A stretch of DNA of 64,000 bases from Rhodocyclaceae bacterium (GTDB lineage Bacteria > Pseudomonadota > Gammaproteobacteria > Burkholderiales > Rhodocyclaceae), in NCBI GenBank assembly GCA_023150275.1, contig JAKLLG010000010.1, positions 1-64,000 on the forward strand, given 5' to 3'. The notes beneath the pieces are model-generated. The model was not told where the DNA came from. It saw only the letters and a list, made by a program, of their open reading frames with translations, and searched no databases. Shown here in pieces: positions 17,004-23,544 of this stretch. The position numbers and the translations under genes are program-made. Numbering within the stretch: the first letter of the stretch is position 1; each line of letters starts with the position of its first letter.

Positions 17004-17323
17004 GCCGCAATCATCCGTAGCGCCTTCGTTTTCTTTTGGGCTTTTTTCTTCGCGCGGTCGGCGGGGGCGGCAGGTTCCAATTCGCGCGGCAATTCCGGGC
17101 GCGCGTTCGCAGCATCGTCGGCGAATCGCTCCACAACCTCCCTGCGCGCATCGCGGATCAGGTGGGCGACCAGTTCGCAGGCGGCGACGCCCGAATCCTG
17201 CCGGGCTTCGATCAGGGTTTGCCCGGCATTCGACGGCAGCGCGGCGCAAAAATCGCCGGCCAGATTCACGCGCAGCAGATCGATTACCGCCTCGGCACGG
17301 GACAGGGTTTCAATCGCGTTCAT
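17000..17323 (-). CDS. Hypothetical protein of the integrative element
   Basis: 107-aa protein, first gene of the cassette inside the inverted repeats. Mostly helical (ETLSRAEAVIDLLRVN, AACELVAHLIRDARREVVE), with a basic Lys/Ala-rich tail (ADRAKKKAQKKTKALRM) that could bind nucleic acid. No recognised domain. The start lies 58 bp inside the right 148-bp repeat, so any promoter for the cassette probably overlaps that repeat. Confidence 0.55.
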   Translation of the reverse strand: MNAIETLSRAEAVIDLLRVNLAGDFCAALPSNAGQTLIEARQDSGVAACELVAHLIRDARREVVERFADDAANARPELPRELEPAAPADRAKKKAQKKTKALRMIAA

Positions 17324-17380
17324 TGGCTTTCCTCTTTATCGAATCGCGCCGAATCGATGCGAGCGGCGCGCCGTCCTGAA

Positions 17381-17528
17381 ACATCCTGATTCCGAAGTGT
17401 CCCACCTGTCCCAGTTGCGTCCCAGTGACAAAGACATAAACGGGACAGATTGTTTCCCTTAACCGTGCGGCTTTCCGGCGAGTGTCCCAGTTGTCCCAGT
17501 TGTCCCACCTGTTTTTGCAGGGGTGGAA
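17381..17528. repeat. 148-bp inverted repeat with GGGACA array, right copy
   Basis: Reverse complement of 12248-12395 with 4 mismatches. Here the units read TGTCCC on the plus strand. It lies between the integrase gene (ends 17576) and the first cassette gene (17323). Together the two copies bracket about 5 kb holding six genes in one orientation. Confidence 0.85.
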
Positions 17529-17575
17529 GGAAAACGGCGGCGCTTTCCGACTCCCCCCATTGGGGTTATGAGCGA

Positions 17576-18835
17576 TCATGCGGCAGCCTTTCGCATCGGA
17601 ACGACGTTCCAATCCTTGCCCAGTTCGCAGGCTTGCAGGAAGCTGCACCAGGTATCGAGTGCGGCGCGGCGCTCGGTCAAATAGTCGTGTTGGTCATAGA
17701 CGGCGACCAGCCCGCCGAGCGAGTGATTCAGGCAGCGTTCGGCGACGATGATATCTACCCCCAGGGCGGACAGATGACTGCGCGCCGTGGAGCGCAGATC
17801 GTGTGGGGTGAATCGCCGGCAAGCCTCACGGCCGGTTTCCTTGTCCTTCAATGCAGCGTGAATGCGATTGCAGGCGACGTTCAGGGTTGAAGATTCCATA
17901 TGCTTGTCGCCTTCATCGCGGCGCGATCGCACCGGCAAGACAAAGCGTGACCCGAATGCGAGTTGCTGCAATTCCACAAACCAGCCGACGACTACATCAG
18001 GCAGCGGGATCACAAAACGCTTTTTGTTCTTTGCATGCTCGGCGGGGATCGCCCACTCGCGGCGCTCAAAATCGATGTGCGACCATTCGGCCCGCGTCAG
18101 TTCGCCGATACGGGTACAGGTTGCAAGCAGGATTTTCAGGGCCAGTTCGTTTTGCCGCCCTTGATCCGGCAGCGCGGGCAGCATCGCCCGCAGCTCGGGT
18201 TCGGTCAGCATCAGGCGGGTACGGCGCACCGGGCGCGGACCGATCACGGCCTTTGCTTTCACATCGATGCAGGGATTCGACTTCACGACGTGGCGCGCCA
18301 CCCCGTGAGCAAAGACGCCGCGCAAGGCGATCAGCACCAGGCGGGCAACGTGTAGCGACTTCGCTGCTGCCCGCTCGGTTATCGTCACCACATCAGCCGG
18401 CGTTACGTCCTTCGCTGCAAGGCTGCCGATGATCGGAAAGACGTGCGCCCCGAGTTGCTGGCGCCTCTGGTCGATTGTTCCTTGTGCAAGGTGCGCTTCG
18501 GATTTCTGCATGTAGTCGTCAGCGAGCTGGCGAACGGTCCAGGCCGATGCGCTCTCGCGCTTCGTCGCCTGCTTTTCCCGTGCCACGTCCGCGCCCTGTT
18601 GGACTTTGGCGCGAGCCTCGGTCGCCAGTTCGCGAGCCTTGCCCAGCGAGATATCCGGGTATCGGCCTAGCGTGATTTCCTTTTGAGACTTGGCGCCGGG
18701 GACTCGATAGCGCAACACCCATGCCGCCGTCCCTTTTGCCGACAGGGTGAAAGTCAGTCCGTCGCCGTCAGCCTTGGCGATAGCCTCGCCGGCCTTGATC
18801 CAGTTGCGAATCTGTACGTCCGTCAGTTGCCCCAT
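17576..18835 (-). CDS. Tyrosine-type site-specific integrase
   Basis: 419-aa recombinase expected to integrate and excise the element. The N-terminus is the DUF4102-like arm-DNA-binding domain of P4-type integrases (DGDGLTFTLSAKGTAAWVLR, ITLGRYPDISLGKARELA), followed by a core-binding SAM-like domain (VRQLADDYMQKSE). The catalytic domain shows Arg in ATCTRIGELTRAEW, HDLRST, and the C-terminal nucleophile Tyr in VAVYDQHDYLTERRAAL. The ATG at 18835 has a GGAAGGGG ribosome-binding site. It reads away from the right boundary repeats (18851-18909), the usual geometry of integrase next to an attachment site. Confidence 0.92.
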   Translation of the reverse strand: MGQLTDVQIRNWIKAGEAIAKADGDGLTFTLSAKGTAAWVLRYRVPGAKSQKEITLGRYPDISLGKARELATEARAKVQQGADVAREKQATKRESASAWTVRQLADDYMQKSEAHLAQGTIDQRRQQLGAHVFPIIGSLAAKDVTPADVVTITERAAAKSLHVARLVLIALRGVFAHGVARHVVKSNPCIDVKAKAVIGPRPVRRTRLMLTEPELRAMLPALPDQGRQNELALKILLATCTRIGELTRAEWSHIDFERREWAIPAEHAKNKKRFVIPLPDVVVGWFVELQQLAFGSRFVLPVRSRRDEGDKHMESSTLNVACNRIHAALKDKETGREACRRFTPHDLRSTARSHLSALGVDIIVAERCLNHSLGGLVAVYDQHDYLTERRAALDTWCSFLQACELGKDWNVVPMRKAAA

Positions 18836-18850
18836 GCTCGCCCCTTCCGC

Positions 18851-18909
18851 TGAGTAGCTAGCGCGCCGTAGCTACTCACCAAGCCCGCAGCTACTCATGT
18901 AGCTACTCA
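18851..18909. repeat. Array of GCTACTCA boxes, right end of the element
   Basis: An inverted pair TGAGTAGCTA (18851-18860) and TAGCTACTCA (18869-18878) is followed by the 20-bp repeat shared with the left end (18890-18909), giving four GCTACTCA boxes, one of them reversed, within 60 bp. It begins 16 bp before the integrase start. Likely integrase arm-binding sites and/or attachment site, which may also repress the integrase gene. Confidence 0.65.
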
Positions 18910-18952
18910 ATACCGGCGCCCTGTTGTGAATCATTATGGCACAGCCTGAAAC

Positions 18953-18974
18953 AAAAAACCCCGCATTTGCGGGG
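18953..18974 (-). terminator. Intrinsic terminator after zapD
   Basis: CCCCGCA-TT-TGCGGGG stem (18959-18974) followed on the minus strand by TTTTTTG. It lies 46 bp past the zapD stop and would end the birA-to-zapD transcript before the inserted element. The plus strand has a weaker CTTTTG tail. Confidence 0.75.
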
Positions 18975-19019
18975 CTTTTGAGGGGTTTTCGATTCGTCCT
19001 GAATCGTCCTGAAATGCCG

Positions 19020-19775
19020 TTACAGGTTGCAGAAGGTCATGTCGAAGGCAACGTCGCGGTCGCAGGGACGCGGACGCAGGTCGCCATCGGGGGAGGTGAA
19101 GCGGATGTTCAGCGCGTACTTGTTGGCGCTGATTTCAGGAATGAAAGGGTCGCCGAGCTTGACCGACACGCGCACCATCTGCGCCGAACTACCGCCCAGC
19201 ATCATCTGGAAGGCGCCGCTCCTGGCCTGCTGATGTTCCGGGCGACCGCTCGCGCGCAGCAGGCGGAGCACGATCGCCAGCCCTTCGCGCAAGGGCAGCA
19301 GCGGCTTCAGCCAGGCGCTGACCGAGCCACGGCGCATCTCGGGGCTTTGGTGCAGCCAGTAATGATAGGAGGGCAGGTCGAATTCGCAGACGCCGCCGGG
19401 AATTGCCGCGCGGCTCTTGATGCTCATCAGCCAGTCGTTCTCGCGCAGGTACTGGCCGATCTTGCCGGTCATGCCCAGCAGCGCGGCCGAGGATTGCTCG
19501 ATTTCGTAGAGGGCGCCGGAGAGCGCTTCCTCGGAGATGTCGGGATTGTTGCGGAAGGCGAGCAGCGTCTGGCGCTGGCGTTCGAGTTCCTGGATCAGAT
19601 CCATCTTGAGGTCGGCACGACCGGCAACTTCAAGAATCTCGAACAGCGTGACCAGCGCGACATGGTGTTCGTGTGCGCCATCGTGGTTCAGGAAATGGGC
19701 GGTCTTGTCGAACAAATCCTCAAGGCGCAGCAGCGTGCGGATGCGCTCGTTGAAAGGATATTCGTAGGTAATCAC
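19020..19775 (-). CDS. zapD: Cell division protein ZapD
   Basis: 251-aa cytoplasmic FtsZ-binding protein that bundles FtsZ filaments at the division site. Family features run the whole length: YEYPFNERIRTLLRLEDLFD at the N-terminus, DLKMDLIQELERQRQTL, DWLMSIKSRAAIPGG, CEFDLPSYHYWLHQ and a beta-rich C-terminus ending CDRDVAFDMTFCNL. Downstream of coaE as in Escherichia coli; yacG, normally next, is displaced to 10.3 kb by the integrative element. Confidence 0.95.
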   Translation of the reverse strand: MITYEYPFNERIRTLLRLEDLFDKTAHFLNHDGAHEHHVALVTLFEILEVAGRADLKMDLIQELERQRQTLLAFRNNPDISEEALSGALYEIEQSSAALLGMTGKIGQYLRENDWLMSIKSRAAIPGGVCEFDLPSYHYWLHQSPEMRRGSVSAWLKPLLPLREGLAIVLRLLRASGRPEHQQARSGAFQMMLGGSSAQMVRVSVKLGDPFIPEISANKYALNIRFTSPDGDLRPRPCDRDVAFDMTFCNL

Positions 19776-19848
19776 GCCGCCGACCGTTCCAAGACCCGGA
19801 AAATGCTTGGATTCTGAATCATTTGCGTCGAAATCTCAACAGTTAGCC

Positions 19849-20532
19849 TTAACTTTTCAGCTTAACTTTGGTCGAGGCTGCATCGAGGTAGAAGCGGTGC
19901 AAGACATCGACCTGGGCAGGCAATGCTGCAGGGGGGCCGTCATTGTCGATCACGTCGTCGGCCAGCGCCAGGCGCTGCTCCCGCGTAACCTGCGCCGCGA
20001 TGATTGCCCGTGCCCCGGTTTCGGTGAGGGCGCTGCGCGCCATGACCCGGGCCAGCTGCGTTTGCGGCTGGCAATCGATGACGAGGATGCGGTCGCAGCG
20101 CGCCCGATAACTGCCGCTTTCGATCAGCAAGGGGACGGCAAAGATGACATAGGGCGCCGTCGCCACCGCAATGCGGCGCTCGCTTTCGCTGCGGATCAGC
20201 GGATGCAGGATGGCCTCCAGCGCCTGCCGGGCCAGTGGATCGGAAAAGGCCCGCTGGCGCATGGCGGCACGATCCAGCCCGCCATCGGCGCGCAGCACCT
20301 GCTCGCCGAAGCGTTCGCGCAGCATCGGGATCGCCGCGCCGCCGGGTGCGCTGAGGGAGTGCGCGATGGCATCGGTATCAACGAGCGCGGCGCCGCGCTC
20401 GATGAAGAGATCGGCGACCGTGCTCTTGCCGCTGCCGATGCCGCCGGTGAGGCCGACCACGTAGATCGGCCATTCATCGGGCCGCAGCAGAGCGCGCGCC
20501 CCATCCGCCGATACTGTCGCGGCACCAGGCAT
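19849..20532 (-). CDS. coaE: Dephospho-CoA kinase
   Basis: 227-aa kinase for the last step of CoA synthesis. P-loop GLTGGIGSGKST near residue 28, DTDAIAH, LHPLIRSE, VIFAVPLLIESG and the lid segment with MARS. The ATG at 20532 overlaps the TGA of the upstream SPOR gene (ATGA) and gives an N-terminal extension of about 25 residues before the P-loop; an internal start is possible. CoaX (pantothenate kinase, 28.7 kb) and CoaD (60.5 kb) of the same pathway are also in the window. Confidence 0.93.
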   Translation of the reverse strand: MPGAATVSADGARALLRPDEWPIYVVGLTGGIGSGKSTVADLFIERGAALVDTDAIAHSLSAPGGAAIPMLRERFGEQVLRADGGLDRAAMRQRAFSDPLARQALEAILHPLIRSESERRIAVATAPYVIFAVPLLIESGSYRARCDRILVIDCQPQTQLARVMARSALTETGARAIIAAQVTREQRLALADDVIDNDGPPAALPAQVDVLHRFYLDAASTKVKLKS

Positions 20533-21188
20533 CAGCGCTTGCCGCAGGCCGTCGGCTTGGCGTCCGGCCAAGAGCGCGCGACGGCCTCACGCGCCGCTTC
20601 GGTCATTGCCTCCGGACCGGTCACCTCGACCACGATCTGCTCCGGACGGGAGACACCGCGACGCGCCTGCTTGGCCGTCTTGACGCCCTTGCCGCGCACG
20701 GCTTCGAGCCGCTCCTTCGAGGCCTGCTCGCTGGAGAAAATACCGAGCGAGATGGCCCAGCGGTTCGGCCCGGCGTCCTGCACCACGTAGTATTCGGGCA
20801 CGCCAAGGCGCTTCAGTTCCCCCGCCTTCTTTTCCGCCTCGGCCTTGTTCGGCTGCGGCGGGATGAATACCCACCATGAGGCCACTTCCGGCAGCGTATG
20901 CCGTTCGCGCCGCAATGCGGCGAACTGCTCCGCGAGCGCCGCATCGATGCTGTCCGCGTCGGCAGCAGCGAGGCCATCCCACGCCACGCAGCGCTCTGCC
21001 GGCGGCTTCCTCTCCGGCGCCTTGGGCAGTGGCGGCGGCTCTTCTTTCGCCAATACGTGCAACTTGTCCGCCGCCAGCTGTTGCTGCAGGCGAATCGCGT
21101 CCGGGTTCGTCGATTCGCCGAAATAGCCGTTCGCCCAGGCGAAGAAAACCAGATTGGCGGCAACGAGCAGGAAGACGAAGGCGCGCAT
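20532..21188 (-). CDS. SPOR-domain membrane protein
   Basis: 218-aa bitopic inner-membrane protein. Residues 3-22 are one transmembrane helix (FVFLLVAANLVFFAWANGYF), then a Pro-rich linker (EEPPPLPKAPERKPP). A SPOR-like domain follows (WWVFIPPQPNKAEAEKKAGE, YYVVQDAGPNRWAISLGIFS, EQASKERLEAV). SPOR domains bind denuded septal peptidoglycan. In relatives it follows coaX; here the polyamine-related block lies between them. It is coupled to coaE by an ATGA overlap. Confidence 0.85.
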   Translation of the reverse strand: MRAFVFLLVAANLVFFAWANGYFGESTNPDAIRLQQQLAADKLHVLAKEEPPPLPKAPERKPPAERCVAWDGLAAADADSIDAALAEQFAALRRERHTLPEVASWWVFIPPQPNKAEAEKKAGELKRLGVPEYYVVQDAGPNRWAISLGIFSSEQASKERLEAVRGKGVKTAKQARRGVSRPEQIVVEVTGPEAMTEAAREAVARSWPDAKPTACGKR

Positions 21189-21192
21189 CGGT

Positions 21193-21462
21193 TCAGACCC
21201 TCGGCAGATGTTTCAGCGATGCAGCAACGGGGGCGTGGCAGCAGGCGGCCTGCGGCACCGTCGCGTTCTGCATGTGCGCGCCGGTTGGCAAGACGCCTTC
21301 GTTCCTGCAGAAGATCATGGCCGGCGCGCCCGGCTGGCCGTGCAGCCCGTGCAGCCCGTGCAGCCCGAGCGGCAGCGCCGGCAGATTCGGCATGTCGGCG
21401 ACGGCCTTGTACCAGTGGGTCGGAATCTCGCTCTGATCGAGCAGGATGCGCGTGGCTTGCAT
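21193..21462 (-). pseudogene. Vestigial TrpB-like protein with internal deletion
   Basis: An 89-codon frame that reads as two pieces of a TrpB2-type tryptophan synthase beta chain. The start (RILLDQSEIPTHWYKAVADM, then NLPALPL) matches the TrpB2 N-terminus. After a GLHGLHGLHG repeat, the end (MIFCRNEGVLPTGAHMQNAT, VPQA) matches the block normally reading about [23 protein letters not shown]. Roughly 50 residues are missing between them, the PLP-binding Lys of the SHK motif is replaced, and nothing follows. The repeat is coded by a 9-bp unit (GCCCGTGCA) in tandem, a likely slippage scar. The frame could still be expressed, but PLP catalysis is ruled out. Confidence 0.55.
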
Positions 21463-21501
21463 GGTCTCCCCGGCGTATGTTTTCTTTGGGCGAAAAGTAT
21501 A

Positions 21502-21885
21502 TCAGCCGCCCTCGCCAGGTTCGCCACGTTCAAGCGCACGCTGCACGGTGCACACCGGCGCAAAGGCGGCGAGCAGGCGCGCAAAAGCGGCACGCGCGGC
21601 GGCACTGTTGTCCTGACTGAAGTTGCAGACGTAGAGATCGAGCGTCACTGCGGCCATTTCCGGCCAGGTGTGCACGGCAAGATGCGATTCGGCGAGCACG
21701 ACGGCGCCGGTCGCACCCGCCGGCGCCTCGCGACTGCCAAACTGGTGGAACACCTGGCCCACCGGCGTCAGCCCCGGAACGGCACAGACATCGAGACACA
21801 GCGCACGCAGCGCCTCGGCGTCCGCGAGCAGCGAGGGCGCACAACGGCAGTCGTGCAGTTCAGCGATCAGGTGCAGTCCGCGCAT
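21502..21885 (-). CDS. speD: S-adenosylmethionine decarboxylase proenzyme
   Basis: 127-aa pyruvoyl enzyme that makes decarboxylated SAM, the aminopropyl donor for spermidine. The self-cleavage site is Glu66-Ser67-His68 (LAESHLAVHTWPE), with catalytic His72 and Cys87 (YVCNF). The small size fits the prokaryotic class found in Bacillus and Thermotoga. It lies downstream of the FAD-enzyme gene and the spermidine-synthase-like gene in the same direction, so the aminopropyl donor and the putative transferase come from one transcription unit. Confidence 0.93.
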   Translation of the reverse strand: MRGLHLIAELHDCRCAPSLLADAEALRALCLDVCAVPGLTPVGQVFHQFGSREAPAGATGAVVLAESHLAVHTWPEMAAVTLDLYVCNFSQDNSAAARAAFARLLAAFAPVCTVQRALERGEPGEGG

Positions 21886-21903
21886 GAAATGATGAGCAAG
21901 GCT

Positions 21904-23544
21904 CTAAACGAGAGAAGACGTGAATCGTACCCCGAGACGGCGCAGCGTGCGCTCGGCGGCAAGCACGCCGCGATACTGCGCTTCCTCGAAGATCGAGAAG
22001 CCGCTGACGTCGGCATGCGCGAAACGCAGGCGCGGCGAATCGGCCGCGAAGGGTTCGCGCGCGCCGCCCCAGATGAAGCCGACGGTCGGCCGCGCCATCG
22101 CGTGGCCGAGGCGGACGATATCGGCCGCGACGGTCAGCGAACGCAGTTCGGCATGCGCCCGGCCGAGATCGGCAAACACCTCGTCGAGCCACGTTTCGCG
22201 CGTGCGCGAAAGCAGTGCCTCGCGGCCCGCTGCCGGCGACATCCCGGAAAGCGCGCGATAGTAGGTGAGTACCGCACCGGCATCGGCGAGGCGCATCTGC
22301 TGATGGCTCGACACCACATAGCCGAGGCCGGGGCTGTCGTAGAGCACGTTGTCCCAAGCGCGCGGCGCCCCGGCGCCAGCGGACGGCAACGACGAGACGA
22401 CGAGATTGGCGACCAGCCACGGCGCGTGGCTGTATCGCTGCGCCGCAGCCGCGAGCTTCGCTTCGCCGACAAAAACGCGCGGTACGAGAAAAAGCGGCGC
22501 CGCCCAGATCAGCTGCTCCGCCGCGAAGCGTACGCTGCGCTCCTCGGCAGGCAGAAAAACATCGACCAGCACGGCGCGCTTTGTCTGTTCGACGCGGTAG
22601 GCAATGGCACCAGACTGGATGCGCGCGGTGATACCCCGGACCAGGCCGCGCACCAGCCAGGCGTTGCCGTCCGGCGCGGTGAGCACGGTATCGTGCTCGG
22701 CGTTGGCCGCCTCGCCGCTGCGGCAGGCGAAGTAATGAATGCCGGCCCAGGCCGAGGTGTCGGCGCTTGCGGTGCCGTAGTCGTCGCGGCAGGCGTAATC
22801 GACATACCAGTGCAGCGGCGCCGAATCGAGCTTTTGCGCGAGCAGCCAGTCGCGCATGCTGACGCGGTCGAGCGCAAGCAGTTCGGGCGAGCGGCGCGAC
22901 AAGGCCATCGGCACCGAGAAGGCACGACGATCACGGTAGGCCGCCATCAGTTCCTGGAAGCGCGCGTACTGCGCATGGTCATTCGCGTTTGTCCCGATGT
23001 GCGGCCAAAGGCCTTCCTGCCACAACCCGTTGCGATAGAGACGCTCCTGCGGCATCGCGCACAGATAGCGCTCGTCGTAGGTCGGGCGCGGCGCCCGCGG
23101 GTCGCCCTGCAGCACGCCCAGTTCGGCGAGCAGCTCGCGCACGGCGACGGCCTCGATACCGGGCAGCGGCAGATAGTGGGCGGCGAACGGGCAGGCGCCG
23201 GCGGCGGTGGCGAGTCCGCGCGAATTGCCGCCGGTTTCCTCCTCCATTTCCAGCAGCAGGAAGTCATCGACACCGGCTTTCGCAAGCTTCCAGCCCGCCG
23301 CCAGGCCGCCAATGCCGCCACCGACGATCAGTACCGGAATTTTCCGTGTCTCGCCGGGAGGCGGCAGATCGCCCGCACGCAGGCGGTGGCCGAGGTCGAC
23401 GTCATTGCCGAGCACGCGACCGCGCGGGATCGGCGGGGGCGACCCGGGACTGCAGCCGGCGACGAGCGTGGTGCCGGACAAGCCCCCCAGCGTGCCGAGT
23501 GTGCCGCACGCGCCGAGCGCCCCGAGGAAACCGCGTCGCCTCAT
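21904..23544 (-). CDS. Tat-exported FAD/NAD(P)-binding lipoprotein (amine-oxidase-like)
   Basis: 546-aa flavoprotein. The ATG at 23544 (MRRRGFLGALGA) gives a twin-arginine signal (RRRGFL) with lipobox LVAGC (Cys31), so it should be exported already folded with FAD and then lipidated. Residues 71-100 are a Rossmann FAD site (VLIVGGGIGGLAAG, then LEMEEETGGNS). The C-terminal FSIFEEAQYRGVLAAER resembles the FAD-closing segment of flavin amine oxidases and desaturase-like enzymes. The start overlaps the stop of the spermidine-synthase-like gene (ATGA). With SpeD and SpeE-like partners, a polyamine or aminopropylated product is the natural guess for its substrate. Confidence 0.85.
   Translation of the reverse strand: MRRRGFLGALGACGTLGTLGGLSGTTLVAGCSPGSPPPIPRGRVLGNDVDLGHRLRAGDLPPPGETRKIPVLIVGGGIGGLAAGWKLAKAGVDDFLLLEMEEETGGNSRGLATAAGACPFAAHYLPLPGIEAVAVRELLAELGVLQGDPRAPRPTYDERYLCAMPQERLYRNGLWQEGLWPHIGTNANDHAQYARFQELMAAYRDRRAFSVPMALSRRSPELLALDRVSMRDWLLAQKLDSAPLHWYVDYACRDDYGTASADTSAWAGIHYFACRSGEAANAEHDTVLTAPDGNAWLVRGLVRGITARIQSGAIAYRVEQTKRAVLVDVFLPAEERSVRFAAEQLIWAAPLFLVPRVFVGEAKLAAAAQRYSHAPWLVANLVVSSLPSAGAGAPRAWDNVLYDSPGLGYVVSSHQQMRLADAGAVLTYYRALSGMSPAAGREALLSRTRETWLDEVFADLGRAHAELRSLTVAADIVRLGHAMARPTVGFIWGGAREPFAADSPRLRFAHADVSGFSIFEEAQYRGVLAAERTLRRLGVRFTSSLV

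Larger units (their letters stand above)
11298..18909. mobile_element. 7.6-kb integrative element (integrase, AlpA-like, DUF927 primase-helicase)
   Basis: Bounded by a 20-bp direct repeat (11298-11317 and 18890-18909). It carries a tyrosine integrase at the right end, then minus-strand genes for two small proteins, an AlpA-like regulator, two more small proteins, a large DUF927 primase-helicase and a Cys-rich protein, plus a truncated IS5 transposase at the left. This is the layout of P4-like satellites and small genomic islands; no capsid, terminase or conjugation genes are present. It sits in the coaE-zapD-yacG-mutT block, between zapD and the toxin-antitoxin pair. Exact ends are uncertain because the repeat could be integrase arm sites rather than the attachment core. 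Confidence 0.75.

Noticed and set aside
11298-18909. Element considered as a complete prophage
   Set aside because: No capsid, portal, terminase, tail or lysis genes; only integration, regulation and replication functions are seen.
21193-21462. Collagen-like or GLH-repeat surface protein
   Set aside because: Only three repeats, no signal peptide, and both flanks match TrpB2 blocks better.
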